Shown piece by piece: positions 9,322 to 18,734 of a stretch of DNA of 64,000 nt. The stretch is from Periweissella fabaria (GTDB lineage Bacteria; Bacillota; Bacilli; Lactobacillales; Lactobacillaceae): NCBI RefSeq assembly GCF_918814575.1, contig NZ_CAKKNS010000009.1:21829-85828 (forward strand), given 5' to 3'. How positions within the stretch are numbered: position 1 is the stretch's first letter; each line of letters starts with the position of its first letter. A program made the position numbers and the translations under genes. The notes under the pieces were generated by a model. It had not been told where the DNA came from and ran no database searches. It saw nothing but the letters and a program-made list of their open reading frames with translations.

Positions 9322-9455
9322 GTTAATTAAATACGATTTCTACCTAAGACTCAGGAGGCGTATGCCTTAATAGTTAAATCCTGCCGAGGAAGTTTACAAC
9401 GACTTTATTTCCCTCGGTTAAACTTCGGTTTAGACGAGGGATTTTCTTTTGAGAA
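9322..9455 (+). ncRNA. L10 leader (ribosomal protein L10 autoregulatory leader)
   Basis: The leader contains CCTGCCGAGG, characteristic of Firmicutes L10 leaders, which bind L10(L12)4 to shut down rplJL. It ends in a terminator hairpin, CCCTCG..CGAGGG with inner TTAAAC/TTTAG pairing and a T-rich tail (about 9412-9450). This arrangement fits an attenuator in which excess L10 favours termination. Confidence 0.8.
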
Positions 9456-9482
9456 ATCAAAATAAATAAGGAGGTAAAAAAC

Positions 9483-9989
9483 ATGAGTGAAGCAACCATC
9501 GCCGCTAAAGCGGTTGAAGTTGAAGCAGTTGCCGCTAAGTTTAACGAATCAGTTTCTGCTGTTATCGTTGACGTTCGTGGTTTAACTGTTGAACAATCAA
9601 CTGAATTACGTAAGCAACTTCGTGAAGAAAACATTGAATTGAAGGTTATCAAGAACAAGATCTTGACACGTGCAGCCGAATCAGCCGACCTTGCAGGTTT
9701 AAACGACCTCTTTGTTGGACCATCAGCTGTTGCCTTTTCTAAGGAAGATGTTATCGCCCCAGCGCGTATCTTGAAGAAGTTCGCCGATTCAGTTGAAGCC
9801 CTTGAAATCAAGGGTGGTGTTATCGAAGGTAACATCGCATCTGTTGAAGAAATCAACAAGTTTGCTGCATTGCCAAGTCGTGAAGGCTTGTTGTCAATGT
9901 TGCTTTCAACATTGCAAGCACCTGTTCGTAACTTTGCATACGCTGTTAAGGCAGTTTCAGATGCAAAAGACGAAGAACCTGCTGCTTAA
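9483..9989 (+). CDS. rplJ: 50S ribosomal protein L10 (RplJ)
   Basis: L10 anchors the L7/L12 stalk to the ribosome. The N-terminal RNA-binding domain contains [20 protein letters not shown] and [13 protein letters not shown]; the C-terminal helix binds L12 dimers. 168 residues is normal. AAGGAGG lies upstream of ATG 9483. Translated with rplL, 40 bases downstream. Confidence 0.97.
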   Translation: MSEATIAAKAVEVEAVAAKFNESVSAVIVDVRGLTVEQSTELRKQLREENIELKVIKNKILTRAAESADLAGLNDLFVGPSAVAFSKEDVIAPARILKKFADSVEALEIKGGVIEGNIASVEEINKFAALPSREGLLSMLLSTLQAPVRNFAYAVKAVSDAKDEEPAA

Positions 9990-10029
9990 TTAATTTAAAT
10001 TAAAAACAAAAATTTTGGAGGATTTTACA

Positions 10030-10395
10030 ATGGCTTTAAACAAAGACGTTATTATCGAAGAACTTAAAAACGCTACTATCTTGGAACTTGCTGACCTTGT
10101 TTCAGCAATCGAAGAAGAATTTGGTGTTTCTGCTGCTGCTCCTGTAGCTGCTGCTGGTGCTGCTGGTGCCGATGCTGCTGCTAAGACTGAATTTGATGTT
10201 GAATTGACTTCAGCTGGTTCAGCTAAGATCAAGGTTATCAAGGCAGTTCGTGAAGCAACTGGTCTTGGCTTGAAAGAAGCTAAGGACTTGGTTGATGGTG
10301 CTCCATCAATCGTTAAGGAAGGCTTGTCAGAAGCCGATGCTGCTGAATTAGTTGCTAAGCTTGAAGAAGCTGGTGCATCTGCAGCTGCTAAGTAA
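10030..10395 (+). CDS. rplL: 50S ribosomal protein L7/L12 (RplL)
   Basis: The multi-copy stalk protein that recruits translation GTPases. The N-terminal dimer domain is followed by an alanine-rich hinge (about residues 36-50) and the conserved C-terminal domain with [20 protein letters not shown]. 121 residues. ATG 10030 has GGAGG upstream; the frame also has a TTG at 10015 that is unlikely to be used. Confidence 0.97.
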   Translation: MALNKDVIIEELKNATILELADLVSAIEEEFGVSAAAPVAAAGAAGADAAAKTEFDVELTSAGSAKIKVIKAVREATGLGLKEAKDLVDGAPSIVKEGLSEADAAELVAKLEEAGASAAAK

Positions 10396-10413
10396 TTCTA
10401 AATTACAATGCTT

Positions 10414-10452
10414 AAAAGAGTTAGTAAGGATTTCCTTGCTAGCTCTTTTTTT
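10414..10452 (+). terminator. Intrinsic terminator after rplL
   Basis: AAGAGTTAG / CTAGCTCTT with inner AGGA/TCCT and a run of Ts. Confidence 0.85.
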
Positions 10453-10561
10453 GTACCATTTAAGCGACAGTATTAGCTGATTTAAGGTGTATTGTGTAAG
10501 GCCCACTATAATATCATGGGGTACTCGATAAAAACGCCATATCAGTAAAATTACTAAATAA

Positions 10562-10609
10562 AAAACACCCCAAAAGCTGACCGTGCGTAGTCTACTTTTA
10601 GGGTGTTTT
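10562..10609 (-). terminator. Terminator after nrdF
   Basis: AAAACACCC / GGGTGTTTT with an inner AAAAG/CTTTT; the reverse-strand copy is followed by a T-rich tail. It could also act on the plus strand. Confidence 0.8.
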
Positions 10610-10657
10610 ATTTTAATTAAGAGGGGTAATTTTGTAGCTGTGAGTACGTTGTTGATA

Positions 10658-11611
10658 TTAGATATCGTAGTCGCTATCAGCCATAACTTCAACTTGCCCA
10701 AGACGGTAACCGTTACCAACTTGTGAGAAGAAATCATGATTGGATGTTGATGTTGAGATACCATTCATAACAACTGGATTAACATCATCAGCAGTATCTG
10801 GGAACAATGGGTCTTGTCCTAAGTTCATTAATGCTTTGTTGGCATTATAACGTAAGAATGTTAGTACGGAATCAGACCAACCAACACCATCATATAATTC
10901 ATGGGTGTATTTTTCTTCGTTTTCGTATAATTCGTACAATAAGTCATACATCCAGGCTTTAATTTCTGATTGTTCATCTGCATTTAATTCGTTAAATGCG
11001 ATTTGGAACTTGTAACCAATGTAGGTTCCATGAACAGATTCATCACGGAGAATTAATTTAATGATTTCTGCTACGTTAATCAATTTATTGTGACCTAAGT
11101 AGTAGAGTGGTGTGTAGAAACCTGAATAGAATAGGAATGTTTCTAAGAATACAGAGGCAATCTTTTTTTGTAATGGAGTACCAGTTTGGTAAATTTCATT
11201 AATGCGTTGCGCTTTGTATTGCAAGAATTCATTAGTGTTGGTCCATTCAAAAATTGCTTCAATTTCTTTAGGAGCATTCAACGTTTCAAAGATTGAAGAA
11301 TATGATTTTGCATGGACTGATTCCATGAATTCAATATTATTTAACACAGCTTCTTCATGTTGTGTACGAATATCTGCTTTGATTGCTGACATTCCATCTT
11401 GTGATTGGACCGTATCAAGTAATGTTAAACCACCGAAAACGAAACCAACTAAATCTTTTTCTTGTTGGTTCATTTGACGCCAATCATCAAGGTCGTTTGA
11501 TAATGGAATCCGGGTGTCTAACCAAAATTGTTCGGTTAATTTTTCCCAAGTTGCCTTGTCGATTGCATCTTCAATATTGTTCCAATTGATTGCACTGTAT
11601 TTTTTTGCCAT
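10658..11611 (-). CDS. nrdF: Class Ib ribonucleotide reductase beta subunit NrdF
   Basis: Holds the dimetal-tyrosyl radical cofactor that starts ribonucleotide reduction. Ligands are visible at D66, E97, H100, E157, E191 and H194, with the radical tyrosine at Y104 in AKSYSSIF. 317 residues is typical of NrdF rather than class Ia NrdB. It has its own promoter and follows a terminator after nrdE, so it is separated from nrdHE. No nrdI, whose product helps assemble the Mn cofactor, is present in this window. Confidence 0.96.
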   Translation of the reverse strand: MAKKYSAINWNNIEDAIDKATWEKLTEQFWLDTRIPLSNDLDDWRQMNQQEKDLVGFVFGGLTLLDTVQSQDGMSAIKADIRTQHEEAVLNNIEFMESVHAKSYSSIFETLNAPKEIEAIFEWTNTNEFLQYKAQRINEIYQTGTPLQKKIASVFLETFLFYSGFYTPLYYLGHNKLINVAEIIKLILRDESVHGTYIGYKFQIAFNELNADEQSEIKAWMYDLLYELYENEEKYTHELYDGVGWSDSVLTFLRYNANKALMNLGQDPLFPDTADDVNPVVMNGISTSTSNHDFFSQVGNGYRLGQVEVMADSDYDI

Positions 11612-11646
11612 TAGATATTCTTCTCCATTGTTAATTGATTCACTAA

Positions 11647-11675
11647 ATTTTAGCCTGTGATGCAGCCAATGTCAA
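11647..11675 (-). promoter_or_regulatory. Promoter of nrdF
   Basis: Read on the minus strand: TTGACA, 17-base spacer, TAAAAT, about 36 bases before the nrdF start. No convincing NrdR box is seen here. Confidence 0.75.
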
Positions 11676-11711
11676 TTGACTTGAAAATTAGTGTAATAGG
11701 GTAGTAGTTAT

Positions 11712-11751
11712 AAAAAAAGATATGAATTACGAATTTATCGCAATTCATATC
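11712..11751 (-). terminator. Terminator between nrdE and nrdF
   Basis: On the minus strand GATATGAATT pairs with AATTCATATC and is followed by TTTTTTT. Confidence 0.88.
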
Positions 11752-11771
11752 TTCATCAGGCCACTATGCAA

Positions 11772-13937
11772 TTAGATTGAGCAGCTGACACATTCGTTAA
11801 CACCTGCTTCAGTATCATCATCAGTAAATGTACGAACATAATAAACTGATTTACAACCGCGCTTGTAAGCGTAGTTACGTAAAATGTTTAAGTCCCGGGT
11901 CGTCATCTTATCAGTATGACCATTTTTCCATTCATAGAGCCCTTCAGGCAACGTTGCTCGCATAAAGAGCGTTAAGGCCATCCCTTGGTCAATATGTTGT
12001 TGAGCGGTTGCGTAAATATCAATAACTTTACGCATGTCAGTATCGTATGCAGACACGTAATAAGGAATCGTATCATCGGCCAAGTAAGGGGCTGGGTAGT
12101 AAATCTTACCAATTTTCTTTTCTTGACGTTCTTCAATCCGATTTACAATTGGGTGCAATGATGAAGTTGCATCGTTGATGTATGAGATTGAGCCAGTTGG
12201 GGCAATCGCCATCCGGTTACGGTTGTACAAACCATATTGCTTAACATCTGCTGCTAATTGGCGCCAGTCAGCAGATGTTGGAATGTGATGACCTTCAAAG
12301 AGGGCCGCAACTTTAGCAGATTTAGGTTGCCAATCACCGTTGATGTATTTTTCGAAGTATGAACCATCAGCATATTTTGATAATTCGAAATCTTTAAAGG
12401 TTTCTTGACGTTCACGAGCAATCTTGTTTGATGATACTAATGTGTAGTAGTTAACCATCATAAAGAAGACATTGGTGAAGTCCATTGATTCTTCATCGCC
12501 ATACATAATGTGGCTCTTAGCTAAGTAACCATGAAGTCCCATGGCACCAAGACCAACGGCGTGCGCTTCATCATTACCTTTACGGATTGAAGGGACAATA
12601 TCAAGTTTTGACATATCAGAAACAAATGAAAGGGCGCGCATCATCGTATCAACTGATTGACCAAAGTTAGTTGTTTCCATCATGTTAGCGATGTTGATTG
12701 AACCTAGGTTACATGAAACATCGGTACCAAGGTGATCATACAATTGTTTATCGTTAATTGTTGATGGTTCTTGAATTTGTAAAATTTCAGAACATAAATT
12801 AGATGAAACGATTTTACCAGCGACGGCATTTTCACGGTTAGCCATATCAATGTTGATGATGTATGGGTAACCTGATTCTTGTTGTAATTTAGAAATTTCG
12901 GTTTCAAGGTCACGGGCATTGATCTTGTGTTTAGTAATTTCAGGGTTAGCAACTAAGTTATCGTATTCAGCTGTAATATCAACGTAGTTAAATGGTGTAC
13001 CGTATACCCGTTCAACATCATATGGTGAGAAGGTGTACATTGGTTCGTTAGCTTTAGCTAATTCATAAAACTTATCGGGGATTGTCAAACCAAGTGAAAG
13101 AGTTTTAACACGAATCTTTTCATCGGCATTTTCTTTTTTAGTTGCAAGGAAGTTCATGATATCTGGGTGGAAGACGTTTAAGTAAACCACACCAGCACCT
13201 TGACGTTGGCCAAGTTGGTTAGAATAAGAGAATGAATCTTCCAATAATTTCATAACAGGTACAACCCCGGAAGCGGCATTAGCGATACCCTTAATAGGGG
13301 CACCAGCTTCACGTAGGTTTGAAAGGTTCATTCCGACCCCACCACCAATCCGTGAAAGTTGGAGAGCAGAGTTAATAACCCGACCAATTGAGTTCATATC
13401 ATCAGTAGATTGAATCACAAAACATGATACCAATTCACCACGACGTGATTTACCTGCATTTAAAAATGAAGGAGTTGCTGGTTGGTAACGTTGATGGATC
13501 ATTTCATCAGCTAAGTGCATTGCTAATGCTTCATTTCCATCCCCGTAAAAGAGGGCGTTGATGGCTACTCGATCAGTATAACTTTCGAGATAAGTTGTAT
13601 TATCGTTCGTTTTTAATGCATATTGAGCGTAAAATTTGTAAGCAGCCATGAATGACTTAAATTGAAAATCTTGATCTAAAAGGTAGGCATATAATTTTTC
13701 AATGAAGCTAAAGTCATATTTAGCAACGAAGCCAGGTTCAAGAAAATCGTTTTCAAGTAAATAATCAAAACGATCTCGAAGGCTTGCAAACTTCATAGTG
13801 TTTGGTTCAACATTTTCGGCAAAGAAAGCTGTGAGCGCTTCATGATCTTTTTCTAATTGAATACGATTATTTTTTGGAATGTTAATTTGATTGTTTAGGT
13901 CAAAATATGAAACATCTTTTAAGTCTTTTAAACTCAT
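11772..13937 (-). CDS. nrdE: Class Ib ribonucleotide reductase alpha subunit NrdE
   Basis: Catalytic subunit that reduces ribonucleoside diphosphates. The active-site cysteines are visible in ELVSCFVIQ and SNLCSEILQ, and the C-terminal redox pair is CVSC, three residues from the end, recharged by NrdH. 721 residues from the ATG at 13937, which has GGGGAG upstream and gives MSLKDLKDVSYFDLNN; an upstream in-frame start would add 39 unrelated residues. A hairpin with a T-run stands between nrdH and this gene. Confidence 0.96.
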   Translation of the reverse strand: MSLKDLKDVSYFDLNNQINIPKNNRIQLEKDHEALTAFFAENVEPNTMKFASLRDRFDYLLENDFLEPGFVAKYDFSFIEKLYAYLLDQDFQFKSFMAAYKFYAQYALKTNDNTTYLESYTDRVAINALFYGDGNEALAMHLADEMIHQRYQPATPSFLNAGKSRRGELVSCFVIQSTDDMNSIGRVINSALQLSRIGGGVGMNLSNLREAGAPIKGIANAASGVVPVMKLLEDSFSYSNQLGQRQGAGVVYLNVFHPDIMNFLATKKENADEKIRVKTLSLGLTIPDKFYELAKANEPMYTFSPYDVERVYGTPFNYVDITAEYDNLVANPEITKHKINARDLETEISKLQQESGYPYIINIDMANRENAVAGKIVSSNLCSEILQIQEPSTINDKQLYDHLGTDVSCNLGSINIANMMETTNFGQSVDTMMRALSFVSDMSKLDIVPSIRKGNDEAHAVGLGAMGLHGYLAKSHIMYGDEESMDFTNVFFMMVNYYTLVSSNKIARERQETFKDFELSKYADGSYFEKYINGDWQPKSAKVAALFEGHHIPTSADWRQLAADVKQYGLYNRNRMAIAPTGSISYINDATSSLHPIVNRIEERQEKKIGKIYYPAPYLADDTIPYYVSAYDTDMRKVIDIYATAQQHIDQGMALTLFMRATLPEGLYEWKNGHTDKMTTRDLNILRNYAYKRGCKSVYYVRTFTDDDTEAGVNECVSCSI

Positions 13938-14006
13938 GTGTAGGCTCCCCTTAAATTTTAAAATGATACTAACTATGGTTGATTTAACTAATGGTGCTTT
14001 AGCAAT

Positions 14007-14030
14007 AAAAAACAACACCCTGTTGTTTTT
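14007..14030 (-). terminator. Hairpin between nrdH and nrdE
   Basis: AACAACA / TGTTGTT with a 3-base loop and T-runs on both strands. Lying inside the presumed nrdHE transcript, it would let only part of the transcripts reach nrdE. Confidence 0.6.
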
Positions 14031-14073
14031 GACACAAGATGTTGTCTTTAGCACGCGTGTTTTTAATTGATAT

Positions 14074-14301
14074 TTATGCTAATTGTTGTAAAGCATCTGG
14101 ACGGAACCCAGCAATTGAATCAATATTGGCACCTTCAACAACTGGTACTGATTGGAATCCTTGTGCTTTTAAATAGTCGACGTATTCGGGATTTGTGCTG
14201 ACGTTTTTTTCTTCAAAGGCGATGCCGCGGGCTTCTAAAAAGCGCTTTGTCATCTTGCATTGGATGCAGTTATCTTTAGTAAAGACTGTTAATTTATTCA
14301 T
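14074..14301 (-). CDS. nrdH: Glutaredoxin-like protein NrdH
   Basis: Thioredoxin-fold electron donor for NrdEF. The redox motif CIQC is at C12-C15, and the conserved cis-proline region is FQSVPVVE. 75 residues is the standard NrdH size. It is the first gene of the reverse-strand nrd locus and lies directly under the NrdR-type operator. Confidence 0.95.
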   Translation of the reverse strand: MNKLTVFTKDNCIQCKMTKRFLEARGIAFEEKNVSTNPEYVDYLKAQGFQSVPVVEGANIDSIAGFRPDALQQLA

Positions 14302-14337
14302 GTTATTTACCCCTATCTCTTTTTTATTTCATCGATT

Positions 14338-14366
14338 AGTATAACAACATGTAGTGTCTGGTGCAA
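14338..14366 (-). promoter_or_regulatory. Promoter of nrdHE
   Basis: Minus strand: TTGCAC (14366-14361), 17-base spacer, TATACT (14343-14338). Confidence 0.8.
14342..14357. promoter_or_regulatory. NrdR box, promoter-proximal
   Basis: TAACAACATGTAGTGT fits the known NrdR consensus acaCwAtATaTwGtgt at 12-13 of 16 positions. It fills the spacer of the nrdH promoter, where a bound repressor would block polymerase. Confidence 0.75.
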
Positions 14367-14373
14367 TGGTTAA

Positions 14374-14389
14374 AAACTATATGTAGTAT
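14374..14389. promoter_or_regulatory. NrdR box, promoter-distal
   Basis: AAACTATATGTAGTAT has the core CTATATGTAG. It is 32 bp (three helical turns) from the other box, the spacing known for NrdR box pairs. Confidence 0.8.
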
Positions 14390-14513
14390 ACACTGGGGAA
14401 ATAAAACGATTATTTGCCTTACAGTAGCAAAGAGAAAAATTTTATAAAAGGGTGTAAAATTTTTTGGCTAACAGTTATTATTATAGAGAAGCAAAATGAA
14501 GGGGGCATCGCCC

Positions 14514-15119
14514 ATGAATAATCACTACTATACAGAGAATCCAGATATTGTCCACGATGAAAAAACGTGGTCATTCAATTTATTAAATAACGAGATTAAG
14601 TTTACCACGGATAATGGCGTTTTTTCAAAACAAACGGTTGATTATGGCACCCGTGTTATGTTAGAAGCATTTCGTGAAGACCACGCTCCGGTTGGAAAAA
14701 TCCTTGATTTAGGGACCGGTTATGGACCAGTTGGAATTTCACTAGCATTAGCCTATCCAAAACGAAGCATTGACATGGTTGATGTTAATAATTTAGCTTT
14801 AAGCTTGGCACAACGTAATGCAACGAATAATCATGTTGCTGATCAAGTTAAGGTCTTTCATTCAAATGTTTATGAAGATGTAACTGATAAATATGCGGCC
14901 ATTTTGACTAATCCACCTGTTCGTGCAGGAAAGGAAATTGTGCAAGCAATGATTAGTGACGCAGCACAACATTTAGTAGCAGCTGGTACTTTAACGGTTG
15001 TGTTACAAAAGAAACAAGGAGCCCCATCAGCCAAGAAACTAATGGAAGAAGTTTTTGGTAATTGTGAAATTATTCGGAAAGATAAAGGCTACTACATTCT
15101 AGAAGCCGTTAAAGCCTAA
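14514..15119 (+). CDS. Class I SAM-dependent methyltransferase (YbxB/RsmC-like)
   Basis: A 201-residue methyltransferase of the small RsmC-like family that acts on guanine in 16S rRNA in E. coli; the exact target here is inferred. Motif I is ILDLGTGYGPVGI and the catalytic motif is NPPVRAGK. The start MNNHYYTENP at 14514 matches YbxB-type proteins and has AAGGGGG upstream. The next gene, tadA, begins 13 bases later, so the two are probably co-transcribed. Confidence 0.88.
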   Translation: MNNHYYTENPDIVHDEKTWSFNLLNNEIKFTTDNGVFSKQTVDYGTRVMLEAFREDHAPVGKILDLGTGYGPVGISLALAYPKRSIDMVDVNNLALSLAQRNATNNHVADQVKVFHSNVYEDVTDKYAAILTNPPVRAGKEIVQAMISDAAQHLVAAGTLTVVLQKKQGAPSAKKLMEEVFGNCEIIRKDKGYYILEAVKA

Positions 15120-15132
15120 TAGGTATGAAGGA

Positions 15133-15651
15133 ATGCGTGAATTAACGATTGAAGAACAACAAAAATATATGCAAGCAGCATTAAAAGAGGCGTATAAAGC
15201 ACGTGCAATTGGTGAAGTGCCAATTGGTGCGGTGATTGTCCATGATGGAGAAATTATAGGCCGCGGTTTTAACTTACGCGAACACGTTCAGGATGCAACG
15301 ATACATGCTGAAATGATGGCCATTCAAGAAGCTAATCGACGGTTAAAATCATGGCGATTGGAAGATTGTCAGATGTTTGTAACTCTTGAGCCATGTCCAA
15401 TGTGTGCGGGGGCAATTATAAACTCGCGGATTCCGCAACTATATTTTGGGGCACGTGATCCAAAAGCAGGTGCGGTAGGGAGTTTATACAACTTATTAAC
15501 GGATGAACGGTTCAACCATCAAGTTGAGGTTCATGAACGAATATTAGCTAAAGAATCTGGTGAAGTTTTACAACAGTTTTTTAAAGCGATTCGGGCCAAG
15601 CAAAAAGCTCGTAAGCAAGCAGCTAAGGCACAACAAACAAAAGATGCTTGA
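15133..15651 (+). CDS. tadA: tRNA-specific adenosine deaminase TadA
   Basis: Makes inosine at the wobble position of tRNA-Arg(ACG). The zinc/catalytic residues are H58 and E60 (HAEMMA) and C88, C91 (PCPMCAG). The last ~25 residues are a basic alanine-rich tail (KQKARKQAAKAQQ), longer than in some relatives. It is followed by the SRP RNA gene, as in many Firmicutes where tadA-ffs-dnaX are adjacent. Confidence 0.95.
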   Translation: MRELTIEEQQKYMQAALKEAYKARAIGEVPIGAVIVHDGEIIGRGFNLREHVQDATIHAEMMAIQEANRRLKSWRLEDCQMFVTLEPCPMCAGAIINSRIPQLYFGARDPKAGAVGSLYNLLTDERFNHQVEVHERILAKESGEVLQQFFKAIRAKQKARKQAAKAQQTKDA

Positions 15652-15676
15652 TGTTGGTTGTTAAAACGTGTATAAT
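15648..15676 (+). promoter_or_regulatory. Promoter of the SRP RNA gene
   Basis: TTGATG, 17-base spacer, TATAAT; it overlaps the end of tadA. Confidence 0.75.
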
Positions 15677-15682
15677 TATGTT

Positions 15683-15766
15683 CTGTAAGGCAAGGTTGTA
15701 CTTCGAACCGGGTCAGGTCTGGAAGGAAGCAGCCCTAAGAATGCTGCAATTTGTGCTTTACATACA
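15683..15766 (+). ncRNA. ffs: Signal recognition particle RNA, small bacterial type
   Basis: Contains the universal S-domain core GGTCAGGTCTGGAAGGAAGC followed by AGCCC. The 5' and 3' ends (GTAAGGCAAGG and TTGTGCTTTAC) pair to close the rod. The small size lacks an Alu domain. Position between tadA and dnaX is the Firmicutes order. Ends are approximate. Confidence 0.92.
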
Positions 15767-15776
15767 TAGTTTATGA

Positions 15777-15806
15777 AACGAGGTCAGAAATGACTTCGTT
15801 TTTTTT
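15777..15806 (+). terminator. Terminator of the SRP RNA gene
   Basis: AACGAGGTCA-GAAA-TGACTTCGTT followed by a T-run. Confidence 0.85.
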
Positions 15807-15895
15807 ATCGAAATTTGTATTGATAAAGCAGCGATAGATCTTGGTTATGTGGTAATATTGATAGAGTAATTATGCAACCAATGGGAGGTAAACAA

Positions 15896-17779
15896 ATGGC
15901 TTATCAAGCACTATATCGGGTTTGGCGACCCCAAAAATTTAGTGACATGGTTGGACAAGAAATCATCACTAAAACGCTGAAAAATGCGATTATTACGGGA
16001 CAAACAAGCCATGCATATTTGTTTACTGGGCCACGCGGAACAGGTAAAACGTCAGCAGCAAAAATTTTTGCCAAAGCGTTGAATTGCTTGAATTTACAAG
16101 ATGGTGAACCATGTAATGAATGTATAAATTGTCAGGCGATTAATAGCGGCTCGTTAAATGATGTCATTGAAATTGATGCGGCTTCTAATAATGGGGTTGA
16201 AGAAATTCGGGATATTCGCGATAAAGTTAAATATGCGCCAACGCAAGCACCTTTCAAAGTTTACATTATTGATGAAGTCCATATGTTATCAACTGGAGCC
16301 TTTAACGCTTTATTGAAAACTTTAGAAGAACCACCAGCGCAAGTGGTCTTTATTTTGGCCACAACTGAACCCCACAAAATTCCCTTAACGATTATTTCAC
16401 GGACCCAACGCTTTGATTTTCGGCGTATTGGGGCTAGTGCCAGTATTGCGCGAATGGAATATATTTTAGAACAAAAAGGTTATCAATATGAAGCGGCCGC
16501 TTTAAAAGTAATTGCCAATGCCGCAGAAGGTGGGATGCGTGATGCTTTAAGTATTCTTGATCAAACGTTATCATTTGGTGATGATGAAGTTACATTAGCT
16601 AATGCATTACTAGTAACAGGTGCCGTTAAGCAAAGTTTATTAAATGAATATGTAACGGCGGTCTTAGCTCAAGATGTGCCAACTAGTTTACAAGTCTTAG
16701 AATCAATTTTAGAAGAAGGTAAAGATGCACATCGCTTTATTGAAGATTTAATTAGTTATATTCGGGATTTATTACTAGCTAACCAAGCTCCTGATATGAT
16801 AACAGTAACTCCAGATGAAGTTTTTACTACATTGAGTAAACAAGTAACCCCAGATTATGCATATGCTGTCATTAATGTTTTGAATGACGTCCAACAACAA
16901 TTACGATTTACAACACATCCAGATGTTTATTTGGAAGTATTGACGGTTAAGTTGGCGAGTTTAAATCCGCAAGGACAGCCTAGTGAAGTAGTAACGCCAG
17001 TAACAGCAAGTACACCTAAGCAGGACGTTACAAAAGCAATTACACAACAAGTAACGCATAATATAGCGCCTAGTAATGCAGCGTCAATAACGCCCCCAGT
17101 TACTCGCCCAGCTGCGATAACACAAGCACCAATTAATGAGGTGCCACCAGTAGTTAGTCAACCAACACCACCAATGCCATCTGAAGGAGTACGTAATATT
17201 CGGGTTAGTGGTCCAGCGGCCCCAGTTGCTAAGCAAGCAATTCCGGGTAAGATGGCTTTTGATGGTCAAACGGTCTTTAACATCTTACATGCTGCAACCA
17301 AGGGGGCCCTACGGCAAGTTGAAGATAACTATCCAGATTTACTCAATATGTTAAGCGTTGTTGAAATGGCAAAATTAAACCAGGCCAAACCAGTTGCTGC
17401 AAGTCCCGATGGGGTTGTCTTGTCATTTAGTCAACCATACATCCATCGCTTAGCGCAGCAAGATATGGCATTGCAAAATAATATTTTGCAATCTTTGAAT
17501 CGCTTAACCGGTGACACGCCAACCGTAGCTTTGATTACGGATGACCAGTGGATACAGTTACGTAATAGCTATGTTAGCCAATATAAAGAAAAAGTAGCGT
17601 TTACTGATATGGATGTACCAGAATTGGCAGCAATTGCGGTAGAAACACAACCACCAGTAGATGTTCCAACTAGTCCAATGATAGAAACAGCGCCAGCCGA
17701 GCCAGTTGTTATTGAGCCGGAGTTGATTGCGCAAGCCAAAGATTTATTTGGTGATATTGTAACCGTCGAAAATAATTAA
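15896..17779 (+). CDS. dnaX: DNA polymerase III subunit gamma/tau (DnaX)
   Basis: Clamp-loader ATPase. Walker A GPRGTGKT at residues 45-52, zinc cysteines C64, C73, C76 and C79, and Walker [10 protein letters not shown]. After the AAA+ and collar domains (to about residue 370) there is a P/T/A-rich linker, then a tau-like C-terminal domain. ATG 15896 follows GGGAGG. 627 residues is within range for Firmicutes tau. It starts the conserved dnaX-ybaB-recR-yaaL operon. I saw no obvious programmed-frameshift signal for a separate gamma form. Confidence 0.95.
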   Translation: MAYQALYRVWRPQKFSDMVGQEIITKTLKNAIITGQTSHAYLFTGPRGTGKTSAAKIFAKALNCLNLQDGEPCNECINCQAINSGSLNDVIEIDAASNNGVEEIRDIRDKVKYAPTQAPFKVYIIDEVHMLSTGAFNALLKTLEEPPAQVVFILATTEPHKIPLTIISRTQRFDFRRIGASASIARMEYILEQKGYQYEAAALKVIANAAEGGMRDALSILDQTLSFGDDEVTLANALLVTGAVKQSLLNEYVTAVLAQDVPTSLQVLESILEEGKDAHRFIEDLISYIRDLLLANQAPDMITVTPDEVFTTLSKQVTPDYAYAVINVLNDVQQQLRFTTHPDVYLEVLTVKLASLNPQGQPSEVVTPVTASTPKQDVTKAITQQVTHNIAPSNAASITPPVTRPAAITQAPINEVPPVVSQPTPPMPSEGVRNIRVSGPAAPVAKQAIPGKMAFDGQTVFNILHAATKGALRQVEDNYPDLLNMLSVVEMAKLNQAKPVAASPDGVVLSFSQPYIHRLAQQDMALQNNILQSLNRLTGDTPTVALITDDQWIQLRNSYVSQYKEKVAFTDMDVPELAAIAVETQPPVDVPTSPMIETAPAEPVVIEPELIAQAKDLFGDIVTVENN

Positions 17780-17805
17780 TTAACGAAAGAATGAGGAATG
17801 ATAAT

Positions 17806-18111
17806 ATGATGGGTGGAAACATGCAAGGTATGATGAAGCAAATGCAAAAGATGCAAAAGCAAATGCAAAGTGAACAAGCGGAGTTAGAAGCAACTGAATT
17901 TGTTGGAGTTGCTCCAAGTGACTTAGTTAAGGTTACTTTTACTGGTGATCGTAAATTAAAAGATGTAGTGATTGCACCAACTATTGTAGATCCTGATGAT
18001 GTTGATACATTACAAGATATGTTAGTAGTTGCAGTCAATGATGCAATGGCTAAAATCGATGACCAAACAGCGCAAACAATGGGTAAATACACGCGTGGTT
18101 TAGGATTCTAA
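17806..18111 (+). CDS. YbaB/EbfC family nucleoid-associated protein
   Basis: A small DNA-binding protein, 101 residues. The methionine/glutamine-rich helix [13 protein letters not shown] is typical of YbaB. The start at 17806 (or 17809) fits relatives better than the ATG at 17791, and the purine-rich AGGAA upstream serves it. It lies between dnaX and recR, the usual place. Confidence 0.93.
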   Translation: MMGGNMQGMMKQMQKMQKQMQSEQAELEATEFVGVAPSDLVKVTFTGDRKLKDVVIAPTIVDPDDVDTLQDMLVVAVNDAMAKIDDQTAQTMGKYTRGLGF

Positions 18112-18134
18112 ATAATTGTTAAAAGGAGAGTCTG

Positions 18135-18734
18135 ATGCAATATCCAGAACCAATTGCCCAATTGATTGAAAGTTATATGAAATTACCAGGAATTGGACAA
18201 AAATCAGCCACTCGCCTAGCATTTTATACCCTAGGTATGGATGAAGAAGATGTGACAGGATTTGCCCAAGCGCTAATTGCAGCCAAACGTGATTTACAAT
18301 TTTGTAGTGTTTGTGGCAATATAACGGAAACTGATCCATGTATTATTTGCCAAGATCCAAGTCGTGACCAAACGACTATTTTGGTTGTTGAACAATCCAA
18401 AGATGTTATGTCAATGGAGAATACCCGTGAGTATCATGGATTGTATCATGTTCTACATGGTGTATTGTCACCAATGGATGGTAAGGGCCCAGATGATATT
18501 AACATTGCGAGCTTAATTAAGCGGCTACAAGAAAATGAAAGTATTACAGAAGTAATTGTTGCGACAAATGCCAATGCTGAAGGGGAAGCTACTGCAATGT
18601 ATTTAGCCCGGATGCTCAAGCCAGCCGGTATTAAAGTAACCCGTTTAGCCCATGGATTAGCAGTGGGGAGCGATATTGATTATGCTGATGAAATGACTTT
18701 AATTAAAGCTGTTGAGGGGAGAACGGAATTATGA
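18135..18734 (+). CDS. recR: Recombination protein RecR
   Basis: Works with RecO/RecF to load RecA on gapped DNA. The N-terminal helix-hairpin-helix ([15 protein letters not shown]), a zinc finger with C57, C60, C69 and C72, and a Toprim domain ([12 protein letters not shown]) are all visible. 199 residues is standard. Its stop overlaps the yaaL start (ATGA). Confidence 0.97.
   Translation: MQYPEPIAQLIESYMKLPGIGQKSATRLAFYTLGMDEEDVTGFAQALIAAKRDLQFCSVCGNITETDPCIICQDPSRDQTTILVVEQSKDVMSMENTREYHGLYHVLHGVLSPMDGKGPDDINIASLIKRLQENESITEVIVATNANAEGEATAMYLARMLKPAGIKVTRLAHGLAVGSDIDYADEMTLIKAVEGRTEL

Noticed and set aside
11676..11711. NrdR box at the nrdF promoter
   Set aside because: The best match, CTATTACACT, lacks the palindromic core and a partner at 31-32 bp.
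15896..17779. Programmed frameshift in dnaX producing gamma
   Set aside because: No clear A-run slippery site with a following hairpin was found at the expected place.
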